A stretch of DNA of 64,000 nucleotides from Caulobacter sp. (GTDB lineage: Bacteria; Pseudomonadota; Alphaproteobacteria; Caulobacterales; Caulobacteraceae), in NCBI GenBank assembly GCA_021741355.1, contig JAIOXZ010000001.1:186001-250000 (forward strand), read 5' to 3'. Under the pieces are notes generated by a model. The model was not told the DNA's origin. It did no database searches and saw only the letters and a program-made list of their open reading frames with translations. The position numbers and the translations under genes were made by a program. Shown one piece after another: positions 17,481 through 25,074 of this stretch (within the stretch, counting starts at the first letter, position 1; the number at the start of each line of letters is the position of its first letter).

Positions 17481-18031
17481 GGCAGCGGCCGGGTCAGGTC
17501 GAACTCGACGCGGAAATGCCGGTTCGGCCGCCGCAGTTCGTAGGCGAACATCCGGCCGGGCTGAACCTCGACGGCCCAGACATTGGTCACCGACGCCGGA
17601 TTGCCCTTGCCCAGGAACAGGGTGCGGCTGAAGGCGTCGGCCGGAAACTCCTGCCTGACGGCCGTGCCGGGCGAGTCGGTGTCGCCGCCGTACTGCGACA
17701 GGGTGTCCTCGGTTCCGTCGCTGTGGCGGTGATCGTGCTTGAGGCGCAGCCCCGCATCGGTCCGGGTGATCACCCAGGTGCGGGAGCGGTCTTCGCCCAC
17801 GCTAAAGGGAATGCGCACCTCGTCGGCGGTGCAGGTCTGGACCCGCATCACCAGCGGCTTGCCGGCAAAATCCGCGTCGAGTGGATCGGTGGTCGTGACG
17901 CGGCCGGCGAAGCTCTGGCCGCAGAGCGCCTGGAGCCGCGCGAAAAAGGCGTCCGGCGGCGACTGCGCGGGCATTGAAGCGCAGGCCGAAAGGAACAGGG
18001 TGGCCACAATGGCGAGAGGTCTGAGGGTCAT
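17477..18031 (-). CDS. Putative lipoprotein
   Basis: A 184-residue exported protein with a signal sequence ending in a lipobox ('FLSAC', Cys near residue 17), so it should be lipid-anchored in the envelope. The mature domain is beta-rich, with conserved-looking 'CGQSFAGRV', 'LVMRVQTC' and a His-rich 'LRLKHDHRHSDG' segment, ending in 'RHFRVEFDLTRPL'. The family resembles widespread secreted hypothetical proteins of Caulobacterales and Sphingomonadales, but I cannot name a function. Its start is divergent from rpmG. Confidence 0.8.
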   Translation of the reverse strand: MTLRPLAIVATLFLSACASMPAQSPPDAFFARLQALCGQSFAGRVTTTDPLDADFAGKPLVMRVQTCTADEVRIPFSVGEDRSRTWVITRTDAGLRLKHDHRHSDGTEDTLSQYGGDTDSPGTAVRQEFPADAFSRTLFLGKGNPASVTNVWAVEVQPGRMFAYELRRPNRHFRVEFDLTRPLP

Positions 18032-18057
18032 AACCCTCAGGCTAGACGGTGGAGGCG

Positions 18058-18085
18058 TTGACTTCCAGTCGCACCTGAGTATGTT
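18058..18085 (+). promoter_or_regulatory. Candidate sigma-70 promoter for rpmG
   Basis: TTGACT (18058-18063) and TATGTT (18080-18085) are separated by 16 bp and lie about 50 bp upstream of the rpmG ATG. It is the best -35/-10 pair in the short gap. Not tested. Confidence 0.45.
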
Positions 18086-18132
18086 CCGCGCCTCTCAGTT
18101 TCGGCCCTCGCGGCTACCCAAGGATTCCCACG

Positions 18133-18300
18133 ATGGCCAAACCGGCTTCAATCAAGATCCGCCTGAACTCCTCGGCGGACACCGGCTTCTTCTACGTCGC
18201 CAAGAAGAACGCCCGCACCATGACCGAAAAGCTCGTGCTGAAGAAGTACGACCCGGTCATCCGCAAGCATGTTGAATTCAAGGAAGGCAAGATCAAATAG
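18133..18300 (+). CDS. rpmG: 50S ribosomal protein L33
   Basis: A 55-residue basic protein with the L33 pattern: '[20 protein letters not shown]' near the N-terminus and '[19 protein letters not shown]' at the C-terminus. It is a structural protein of the large ribosomal subunit near the E site. There are no CxxC zinc motifs, so this is the zinc-independent (C-) form usual in Proteobacteria. It is monocistronic, between a divergent lipoprotein gene and the convergent pleD gene, and followed by a good terminator. Confidence 0.96.
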   Translation: MAKPASIKIRLNSSADTGFFYVAKKNARTMTEKLVLKKYDPVIRKHVEFKEGKIK

Positions 18301-18325
18301 ATCTTCCAATCCTCTGTATGCATTG

Positions 18326-18363
18326 AAGAAAGCCCGGCCCTAGCGCCGGGCTTTCGGCTTTTC
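18326..18363 (+). terminator. Rho-independent terminator after rpmG
   Basis: The hairpin AAAGCCCGGC-CCTAGC-GCCGGGCTTT is followed by CGGCTTTT. The A-rich left flank makes it potentially bidirectional, so it may also end pleD transcription from the other side. Confidence 0.85.
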
Positions 18364-18402
18364 GGGCCGGGCGCCGAGCCTTGGCGACCGCTTTTGTGGA
18401 TG

Positions 18403-19767
18403 TCAGGCCGCCCGGGAGATGACGCGGTTCCGTCCGGCGGCCTTGGCTTCATAGACGGCCTCGTCGGCACGCTTGAGCAGAAGGTCCGGCGTGTCCGTCT
18501 CGCCCAGTGTGGTCGCGACCCCTACCGAGATGGTCACGGTCAGCAATTCGCGCCCGCCGGCCACCCGGAACGGCGATCCTGCGACATGCAGACGAATTCT
18601 CTCCGCCACGCGCTGCGCGTCATCGAGACGCGCGCCGGGCATGATGACGGTGAACTCCTCCCCGCCATAGCGGCAGGGAAGGTCAATCGCCCGGACGTTG
18701 GACGCCAGGCGCACCGCGAATTCGCGCAGGACTTCGTCGCCGATGTCGTGGCCGAAGTTGTCATTGATCTTCTTGAAGTGGTCGATGTCGATCATCAGGG
18801 CCGACACCGGGTCGCCCCCATGCGTCGCCCGCTTCACGAGCGCGCCGAGCTGGCCTTCCATATACCGGCGGTTGTGCAAACCGGTGAGCTGGTCAGTGAC
18901 GGCCAGCTCCAGCGAATGATCGAGATTGTCGCGCAGAAAATCGGTGTAGCGCTTGCGGCGGATCTGGGTGCGCGCCCGCGCGGCCATCTCCTGGGGGTCC
19001 AGCGGCTTGGTCAGCAGGTCATTGATGCCGATCTCCAGCGCCTTGACCAGCCGGTGACGCTCGTCCGGGTCGACGATGGCGAGGATCGGCAGGTGCCGGG
19101 TCGCCTCATCCGACCGGATCGTCGCGGCGAAGCGCAGACCGTCGAAGGCGCGCGCCGTTGCGTTGACGATGATCAGATCGACCGGCCCGCGCGCGGTCAG
19201 GTGAGCCTTCTCCGGATCGGTCTCCATCACCGGGCGATGCTCGATGGCCAGTTCGGTCATCAGGCGCTGGGCCTGGCGTTCGTTGTCGTCGACGACCAGC
19301 ACCCGGCCGCCGGTTCCGCCCAGGCGGGCGGCGGCCCCGGCGATCACGCCGATGCGACGGCCGGAGGCCTCGCGGGCCCGCAGCTCGTCCATCACCTGCT
19401 TCAGACGCGTCAGGCTGCGCACGCGGGCAAACAGCATCACGTCATCGATCGGCTTGGTCAGGAACTCGTCGGCGCCGGCCTCAAGCCCCTCGATGCGGTC
19501 CGATCGGCCATCAAGGGCCGTGACCAGAACGACGGGAATGTGGCGTGTCGCGGGATCGTCCTTCAGCCGCCGGCAGACGGCGAAGCCGTCCATGCCGGGC
19601 ATCATCACGTCCAGCAGGATGATGTCGGGGCTTTCCGCGGCGGCGACGGCCAGCGCCGTCGGCCCGTCATGGGCGGTCAGCACGTCGTAGTACTCGGCCG
19701 CCAGCTTGGCCTCGAGCAGCTTTACGTTGGCCTCGATATCGTCGACGACCAGGATCCGCGCGCTCAT
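18403..19767 (-). CDS. pleD: Diguanylate cyclase response regulator PleD
   Basis: PleD makes cyclic di-GMP and controls the swarmer-to-stalked cell transition. The 454-residue protein has receiver domain 1 (residues 1-120; phospho-acceptor Asp in 'IILLDVMMPGMDG', Lys in 'FLTKPI'), a receiver-like domain 2 (about 155-275; the acceptor is Asn in 'LIIVNATA', so it is an adaptor), and a GGDEF domain with 'RYGGEEF'. The product-inhibition I-site RxxD is present five residues upstream ('RAIDLPC'). This matches the Caulobacter protein in architecture. It is transcribed just behind divK, with an 11-bp gap. Confidence 0.97.
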   Translation of the reverse strand: MSARILVVDDIEANVKLLEAKLAAEYYDVLTAHDGPTALAVAAAESPDIILLDVMMPGMDGFAVCRRLKDDPATRHIPVVLVTALDGRSDRIEGLEAGADEFLTKPIDDVMLFARVRSLTRLKQVMDELRAREASGRRIGVIAGAAARLGGTGGRVLVVDDNERQAQRLMTELAIEHRPVMETDPEKAHLTARGPVDLIIVNATARAFDGLRFAATIRSDEATRHLPILAIVDPDERHRLVKALEIGINDLLTKPLDPQEMAARARTQIRRKRYTDFLRDNLDHSLELAVTDQLTGLHNRRYMEGQLGALVKRATHGGDPVSALMIDIDHFKKINDNFGHDIGDEVLREFAVRLASNVRAIDLPCRYGGEEFTVIMPGARLDDAQRVAERIRLHVAGSPFRVAGGRELLTVTISVGVATTLGETDTPDLLLKRADEAVYEAKAAGRNRVISRAA

Positions 19768-19778
19768 CGTACCGCCTC

Positions 19779-20144
19779 CTAGCCCAGGAACCGCCGGATG
19801 GTGTCGAGGAAGTGCGACACCGAGATCGGCTTGGAAATATAGGCCTCGCAGCCTCCTTCACGGATGCGCTCCTCATCCCCCTTCATGGCGAAGGCGGTGA
19901 CGGCGACAACCGGGATGTGGCTCAGTTCATCGTCTTCCTTCAGCCATTTGGTGACCTCCAGCCCCGAGATTTCGGGCAGCTGGATGTCCATCAGGATAAG
20001 GTCCGGACGGTGCAGCCGCGCGAGGCCGAGCGCCTGCAAACCCTCGCGGGTCTGCAACGTCTCATAGCCCTGAGAATCGAGCAGGTCGTGGAAGAGCTTC
20101 ATGTTGAGCTCGTTATCCTCGACGATGAGGACCTTCTTGGTCAT
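19779..20144 (-). CDS. divK: Single-domain response regulator DivK
   Basis: DivK is a 121-residue receiver domain with no output domain. In Caulobacter it is phosphorylated by DivJ, dephosphorylated by PleC, and acts through DivL to control CtrA. The acceptor Asp lies in '[14 protein letters not shown]' near residue 53, the acidic pair in '[10 protein letters not shown]', and the conserved Lys in 'AYISKPIS'. I chose the ATG at 20144; the longer upstream reading frame has no receiver sequence. It heads the divK-pleD operon. The upstream region has a GANTC site and a CtrA-like motif. Confidence 0.97.
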   Translation of the reverse strand: MTKKVLIVEDNELNMKLFHDLLDSQGYETLQTREGLQALGLARLHRPDLILMDIQLPEISGLEVTKWLKEDDELSHIPVVAVTAFAMKGDEERIREGGCEAYISKPISVSHFLDTIRRFLG

Positions 20145-20190
20145 TCCGGACCCGTAATCCCAAGCGTTTCGACATATCGGACGAACATGT

Positions 20191-20248
20191 GACTCGCCGC
20201 TGTCGTGTTCCACCCAGTAATCGGGGAATATCCTTAAACCCGAGCTAA
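20191..20248 (-). promoter_or_regulatory. divK upstream region: GANTC site and CtrA-like motif
   Basis: GACTC at 20191-20195 is a CcrM methylation target. TTAA-N7-CTAA at 20234-20248 resembles the CtrA box TTAA-N7-TTAA with one mismatch. They lie 47-105 bp upstream of divK, where a cell-cycle promoter would be expected, but could equally serve the divergent HAD gene. Confidence 0.35.
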
Positions 20249-20274
20249 CCCCCCGCACTAACCACGAGATCGCC

Positions 20275-20913
20275 TTGCAGCCTGTCGCCCTTGAAGATCT
20301 GGACATCCGGCCAGCCGCGCCGCTGCTCATCGTCGATGTCGACGAGGTGCTGGCCCACTTCATGGCGGGGTTCGAGCGCTACGCGGCGCGGCACGGGGTG
20401 GAGATGCGGATCGACCGTTTCGCCTTGTTCCAGAACATGTACAGGCCCGGCGAAGCCGAGCCGATCGACTTCGAAACGGGCAAGCGGCTGTTCGACGACT
20501 TCTTCCGTCACGGGGCCGACGATCTCGACCCGGTGGACGGCGCCGCCGACGCCCTGGCCACATTGTCGCAGCGCGCCGGCGTGGTGATTTTGACCAACGC
20601 CCCGGCCCATGCGCTCGAATCACGCACCGGCTGGCTGGGCAAACACGGATTCGACTACCCGATGATTCTCCATTCAGGGCTCAAGGGCCCGACGATCGCG
20701 GCCATGGCCGCCCGCACCAGCGGCCCGGCGGCCTTCATCGACGACCTGCTGCCGAACCTGGAGTCGTCGTACGAGTCCGCCCCGGCCGTAGCCCGCTTCC
20801 AGATCATCGCCGACCACCGGCTGCGGCCGCTGGCCCCGACGATCCCGGACAGGCACGACCTCCACGAAGAGTGGACCACCCTGGGCCCGGCCCTGGCGGC
20901 AGTGATCCGATGA
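20275..20913 (+). CDS. HAD superfamily hydrolase-like protein
   Basis: A 212-residue cytoplasmic protein with the four HAD motifs: '[13 protein letters not shown]' (nucleophile and acid/base Asp), '[11 protein letters not shown]' (motif II Thr), Lys in 'GLKGPT' (motif III) and '[11 protein letters not shown]' (motif IV). It is probably a phosphatase of unknown substrate. The call starts at TTG 20275, the only plausible start upstream of motif I, although conserved sequence begins slightly later. It overlaps the ROK kinase by four bases (ATGA), suggesting a linked role in sugar phosphate metabolism (inference). Confidence 0.8.
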   Translation: MQPVALEDLDIRPAAPLLIVDVDEVLAHFMAGFERYAARHGVEMRIDRFALFQNMYRPGEAEPIDFETGKRLFDDFFRHGADDLDPVDGAADALATLSQRAGVVILTNAPAHALESRTGWLGKHGFDYPMILHSGLKGPTIAAMAARTSGPAAFIDDLLPNLESSYESAPAVARFQIIADHRLRPLAPTIPDRHDLHEEWTTLGPALAAVIR

Positions 20914-21812
20914 TCCGTATCGGCGTCGACATCGGCGGCACAAAGATCGAGGCGGCGGCGCTGGACAGCGCGGGCGACTTCGTGGCGCGGGTGCGCAAGC
21001 CGAATCCGGGCGACTATGACGCCTTCATCGGGCTGGTCGCCGACCTGGTCGCCGAGGCCGAGGCGCAGGCCGGGGTCAGCGGCGCGAGCGTCGGCATCGG
21101 CATGCCCGGCTCCATCTCGACGAAGACCGGCCTGATGCGCAACGCCAACTCGGTCTGGATGAATGACCGGCCGATGCGCGAGGACCTCACCCGGGCGCTG
21201 GGACGGCCGGTCCGGATGGAGAACGACGCCAACTGCTTCGCCCTGTCCGAGGCCACCGACGGCGCGGGCGCCGGCGCGGGCGTCGTGTTCGGCGCGATCC
21301 TCGGCACCGGCTGCGGCGGCGGGGTGGTGGTCAACGGCCGCACGATCAATGGCCGCAACGGCGTGGGCGGCGAATGGGGCCACAGCCCCCTGCCCTGGCC
21401 GTCGCCCGAAGAGTTCCAGGCCCACCGGTGCTGGTGCGGCCGCGTGGACTGCCTGGAGACCTGGACCTCAGGCTCGGCATTCGTCGAGGATTACCAGCGG
21501 GCCACCGGCCTGATCCGCGACGGCGCGACGATCGTGGCCGCGGCGCGTGAGGGCGAGGCGGCGGCCGAGGGCGCGCTCGACCGCTACGTCGCCAGGCTCG
21601 GCCGGGCGCTGGCGGCGATGTGCAACCTGCTGGACCCCGACGTCATCGTGCTGGGCGGCGGGATGTCCAACGTCGACGAGCTCTACGAGCGGGTCCCGCA
21701 GGTCGTGGCCCACTACATCTTCTCGGACAGCTTCGAGACGCCGATCCGCAGGGCCGTGCACGGGGATTCGTCCGGCGTCAGGGGCGCTGCGTGGCTTTGG
21801 CCGCTCGATTAG
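20910..21812 (+). CDS. ROK family sugar kinase (fructokinase-like)
   Basis: A 300-residue ROK protein. It begins with the ATP-binding 'RIGVDIGGTKIEAAALD', has 'GIGMPGSIS' near 65, the catalytic Asp region 'ENDANCFALSEA' near 105, 'GTGCGGGVVVNG' near 132, and the ROK zinc motif with Cys residues in 'HRCWCGRVDCLETW' near 172. Closest by pattern are bacterial fructokinase/N-acetylglucosamine kinase types; the sugar cannot be fixed. The ATG at 20910 overlaps the stop of the upstream HAD gene. A palindromic repeat follows. Confidence 0.9.
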   Translation: MIRIGVDIGGTKIEAAALDSAGDFVARVRKPNPGDYDAFIGLVADLVAEAEAQAGVSGASVGIGMPGSISTKTGLMRNANSVWMNDRPMREDLTRALGRPVRMENDANCFALSEATDGAGAGAGVVFGAILGTGCGGGVVVNGRTINGRNGVGGEWGHSPLPWPSPEEFQAHRCWCGRVDCLETWTSGSAFVEDYQRATGLIRDGATIVAAAREGEAAAEGALDRYVARLGRALAAMCNLLDPDVIVLGGGMSNVDELYERVPQVVAHYIFSDSFETPIRRAVHGDSSGVRGAAWLWPLD

Positions 21813-21820
21813 CCAACACC

Positions 21821-21933
21821 TGTCATCCCGGACGGCCCGCAGGGCCGATCCGGGACCCAGATCAAATCCCGACCAATCCGTCTGAAGCCGAATCTGGGTC
21901 CCGGCTCTCCGCTTCGCTGCGGCCGGGATGACA
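21821..21933. repeat. Inverted repeat with GTCATCCCGG / CCGGGATGAC ends
   Basis: Outer TGTCATCCCGG (21821) and CCGGGATGACA (ending 21933), and inner CCGGGACCCAGAT and ATCTGGGTCCCGG, are complementary. A related element with the same CCCAGAT/ATCTGGG core lies at 46898-47002. It fills the gap between two convergent genes and may also act as a terminator. Confidence 0.8.
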
Positions 21934-21955
21934 TTGGTGAGATTGCGCGAGCCCC

Positions 21956-23128
21956 CTAGCCGGTCCGCCCCCACCCCGGCGGCGGCGCCACCGGTTCCCG
22001 GCTTTGCGGGATCAAATCCCGCATCCGCCTGGTGAAGCTCTTCAGCGCCACCTCGTTCACGCTCAGCGGGCCCATGCTGTAGCTCGACGACGCCATGCCC
22101 GCCTGGACGCGCTCGATCAGGGCCTTGTCCTCGATGTTGACCTGGCGGTTCACGCGCCAGTTCAGGTAGCGGGTCGCACGCATCTCGCGGCGGTCATCGG
22201 GCAGGACATAGGCGATTTCGCGCAGCATCGTGCGAGTCGGCGACACCGGCAGGAACTGCATGAAGTCGATCTGGTCGGGATAGATGTCGAACGCGCAGTT
22301 GGGCCAGAGCTTGAAATAGGTCCACAGCCGTCGCCGCTCGGGCGGCAGGTGCTCGACCACCGGCAGCAAGGCCTGGTAGCGCCGCTCCGACCAGTTGTCC
22401 GACGGCGTATCGCGCAGCGCGCCCCACATCTTGTCGCACCATTCAGACGCCTCAAGGCCGTAGCCGGCGCCAAACAGACGGGTCAGGCCCGGATGGGCGA
22501 CGGTGATGTGCAGGCTGTCGGAGTAGTTGTCCGAGACGTTCTTCCAGTTGACCTCGCGCTCGCGCAGGGTGACCCGGCCCAGCGGCTGGAGCTCCTCCAT
22601 CCGGTAGGGCTCCATCTCGGCATAGTAGCCGCCGAGCATCTCTCGAACCGACGGAAGGCCGCCCTCGAGCCGGATGAAGACGAAGCCGAGGCAGACCTCG
22701 ATATCGACCGGAACGAGGTTGTGTGACGCCTGGTCGAAGCCCTCGAAGGCCTTCACATGCGGCACCCCCGCCAGCCGACCCTTCAGGTCGTAGCTCCAGG
22801 CGTGATAGGGGCAGGTCATCCGCATCCCGCAGTTTCCCGCGGGGCCGTCGACCACGCGCGACGCCCGGTGACGGCAGACGTTGTGGAAGGCGCGCACCTT
22901 CTGGTCGTCGCCACGGACGACCACGATGCTCTCGCCGAGGAACTCCAGGGTGTGGAAATCACCGGACTGCGGGATGTCCGACAGGTGACAGACGATCTGC
23001 CAGCTCTGGCGGAAGACCGCCCGCTTCTCGGCCTCGAAGAAGTCCGGGTCGTGATAGATCCATCCCGGAAGGCCGACGCTGTCGTCCACCGTCTCTGGCC
23101 TGATCTGCGATGACCGGATCGCGTTCAT
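21956..23128 (-). CDS. Rieske non-heme iron oxygenase, large (alpha) subunit type
   Basis: A 390-residue oxygenase component. The Rieske [2Fe-2S] motif is seen near residue 86 ('NVCRHRASRV', C-x-H) and near 106 ('CPYHAWSYDLKG', C-x2-H). The mononuclear iron site follows in 'NYSDSLHITVAHPG' near residue 200, with two His. Members hydroxylate aromatic or quaternary-amine substrates (benzoate, carnitine and choline types). No reductase or ferredoxin gene is adjacent, so electrons must come from elsewhere and the substrate stays open. It is monocistronic and divergent from dinB. Confidence 0.88.
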   Translation of the reverse strand: MNAIRSSQIRPETVDDSVGLPGWIYHDPDFFEAEKRAVFRQSWQIVCHLSDIPQSGDFHTLEFLGESIVVVRGDDQKVRAFHNVCRHRASRVVDGPAGNCGMRMTCPYHAWSYDLKGRLAGVPHVKAFEGFDQASHNLVPVDIEVCLGFVFIRLEGGLPSVREMLGGYYAEMEPYRMEELQPLGRVTLREREVNWKNVSDNYSDSLHITVAHPGLTRLFGAGYGLEASEWCDKMWGALRDTPSDNWSERRYQALLPVVEHLPPERRRLWTYFKLWPNCAFDIYPDQIDFMQFLPVSPTRTMLREIAYVLPDDRREMRATRYLNWRVNRQVNIEDKALIERVQAGMASSSYSMGPLSVNEVALKSFTRRMRDLIPQSREPVAPPPGWGRTG

Positions 23129-23227
23129 GATGTTCCTCGTCCCCGACCGACCCTAGTCACCCCGCCGGCCCGGGAAGGTCAAGACATCCTGACGCAGGAC
23201 GGCCCCGGCCGGTGTATGCTGCCCGCC

Positions 23228-24493
23228 ATGACGTCTCTCTGCCGCGACTGCTTCTGGACCGGGAACGACGCACCGCGCCGTTGCCCGTCCTGCGGCTCGC
23301 CGCGGATGCTGTCGCACCCGGATCTGGCGACCCTGTCCATGGCGCACATGGACTGCGACGCCTTCTATGCGTCGGTGGAAAAGCGCGACCGGCCGGAGTT
23401 GCGCGACGTGCCGCTGATCGTCGGCGGCGGGGTGCGCGGCGTCGTCACCACCTGCTGCTACATCGCCCGCATGAGCGGGGTGCGCTCGGCCATGCCGATG
23501 TTCAAGGCGCGCGCGCTCTGCCCTCAGGCGGTGATCCTGCCGCCGGAGTTCGCCAAGTACCGCGCCGAGAGCAAACGCATCTTCGCCAAGGTGCGGGATC
23601 TGACGCCGCTGGTGCAGCCGCTGTCGCTGGACGAAGCCTGGATCGACCTGTCAGGCACCGAGCGGCTGCACGGCGCGCCGCCGGCGATGATGCTGGCCCG
23701 GCTGCAGGCGGAGATCGAGGCCGAGATCGGCCTGACCGTCTCCATCGGCCTGGCGGCCAACAAGTTCATGGCCAAGATCGCGTCGGAGATCGACAAGCCG
23801 CGCGGATTCTCGGTCATTGGCGGTGCCGAATCCCAAGCCTTCCTGGCCCCGCGTCCGGTGCGGATCCTGCCGGGCGTAGGGCCCGTGCTGGCCGCCTCGC
23901 TGGAGAAGGCCGGCTATCGGACCGTCGGCGACATCGCCGCCGCCGACCTGCGCGATCTCGCCGACCGGTTCGGACAGCACGGCTTGCATCTGCACAAGCT
24001 CGCGCACGGCCAGGACAGCCGGGCGGTCAATCCCGAGCAGTCGCGCAAGACGATCAGCGCCGAGACGACCTTCAACAACGATCTGAACCAGATCTCCGAT
24101 CTCGAGGACCGCCTCTGGCCGCTGTGCGAGAAGGTCGCCCGCCAGCTGCGCGCCGAAGGGATCGCCGGCCGCGTCGCGGGCCTGAAGCTGCGCACGCCGG
24201 ACTTCAGGATCATCACCCGGCGGCGCACCCTGCCCGTCCCGACCCAGACGGCCCGGACCCTGTTCAATGTGGTGCGCGAGCTGCTGGCGGCCGAGCCGCC
24301 GGGACGGTCGTACCGGCTGATCGGCGCGGGACTGTCGGACTTCATCGAGGCCGGCGCGGCGGAGGGCGACTTCTTCGCCGACGCCGAAAAGCGCAGCCTG
24401 AAGAGCGAGACGGCCGTCGACGCCCTGCGCGCCCGCTTCGGCAAGGGCGCCGTGGTGAGCGGAAGATCGCTGGGTCGCCAGGAGCGCGACTGA
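23228..24493 (+). CDS. dinB: DNA polymerase IV (Y family) with N-terminal Cys motif
   Basis: Error-prone translesion polymerase. The 421-residue protein starts with a zinc-finger-like segment (CRDC ... CPSC, about residues 5-24), then the catalytic core: 'MAHMDCDAFYASVE' with acidic ligands, 'SLDEAWIDLS' near 140, 'SIGLAANKFMAKIAS' near 178, and a little-finger domain. The N-terminal Cys region is typical of one alphaproteobacterial DinB group. I chose ATG 23228 over 23216, because the conserved Cys motif follows it closely. No obvious SOS box was found in the 99-bp upstream gap. Confidence 0.94.
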   Translation: MTSLCRDCFWTGNDAPRRCPSCGSPRMLSHPDLATLSMAHMDCDAFYASVEKRDRPELRDVPLIVGGGVRGVVTTCCYIARMSGVRSAMPMFKARALCPQAVILPPEFAKYRAESKRIFAKVRDLTPLVQPLSLDEAWIDLSGTERLHGAPPAMMLARLQAEIEAEIGLTVSIGLAANKFMAKIASEIDKPRGFSVIGGAESQAFLAPRPVRILPGVGPVLAASLEKAGYRTVGDIAAADLRDLADRFGQHGLHLHKLAHGQDSRAVNPEQSRKTISAETTFNNDLNQISDLEDRLWPLCEKVARQLRAEGIAGRVAGLKLRTPDFRIITRRRTLPVPTQTARTLFNVVRELLAAEPPGRSYRLIGAGLSDFIEAGAAEGDFFADAEKRSLKSETAVDALRARFGKGAVVSGRSLGRQERD

Positions 24494-24515
24494 CTCGCCG
24501 CCGAGTCGCCGACTC
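24492..24515. promoter_or_regulatory. Cluster of three GANTC sites after dinB
   Basis: GACTC (24492-24496), GAGTC (24503-24507) and GACTC (24511-24515) occur within 24 bp, just past the dinB stop and about 220 bp upstream of clpS. They are CcrM methylation targets. The rest of the 240-bp gap holds no gene and no clear promoter other than an AT-rich patch near 24680. Confidence 0.4.
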
Positions 24516-24733
24516 ACCCCCGATCGCGCCGCCATGCCGCCACCCCGAACAGCCGCGCAGCACCGCCGAAACCGGATGATCGGGCCATTTTCCTTCGCGC
24601 CGCAGGGGAAACCTGATCACGTCCGCGCCAAACCGACGCGCATCGCCTCGCCAGCCCTTCCAAAGCGCGGTTCTTTCCATATCTAATCGGGCGGAGGCGA
24701 GCCGGTCCCCGGCTCTCCCTGGATGGACGACGA

Positions 24734-25063
24734 ATGGCGGAGAAGAAATCAGGCGCTGGATCGAACGGAACGGGATCGGCCGTCGTCACACAGACGAAGC
24801 CGAAAACCGCCAAGCCGTCGCTCTATCGCGTGCTTATTCTCAACGACGATTACACTCCGATGGAGTTCGTCGTTTACGTGCTTGAGCGCTTTTTCAACAA
24901 ATCGCGCGAAGATGCGACCCGCATCATGCTTCACGTGCACCAGAACGGCGTCGGCGTCTGTGGCGTCTATACATACGAAGTGGCCGAAACCAAGGTCGCC
25001 CAGGTGATCGACTCCGCCCGCCGGCATCAGCATCCGCTGCAGTGCACCATGGAAAAGGATTGA
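24734..25063 (+). CDS. clpS: ClpS adaptor for N-end-rule proteolysis
   Basis: ClpS is a small cytoplasmic adaptor that binds N-degron substrates and the N-domain of ClpA. The 109-residue protein has a flexible polar N-terminal tail (about 27 residues), then the core '[18 protein letters not shown]' with the Asn-Asp-Asp pocket residues and '[11 protein letters not shown]' plus the C-terminal '[10 protein letters not shown]'. It lies 11 bp upstream of clpA, the usual operon. Confidence 0.97.
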   Translation: MAEKKSGAGSNGTGSAVVTQTKPKTAKPSLYRVLILNDDYTPMEFVVYVLERFFNKSREDATRIMLHVHQNGVGVCGVYTYEVAETKVAQVIDSARRHQHPLQCTMEKD

Positions 25064-25074
25064 GGAGCCACAGC

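Noticed and set aside
18403-19767. Inactive diguanylate cyclase because the second receiver lacks the phospho-acceptor Asp
   Set aside because: PleD normally has a degenerate second receiver acting as adaptor; receiver 1, GGEEF and the I-site are intact.
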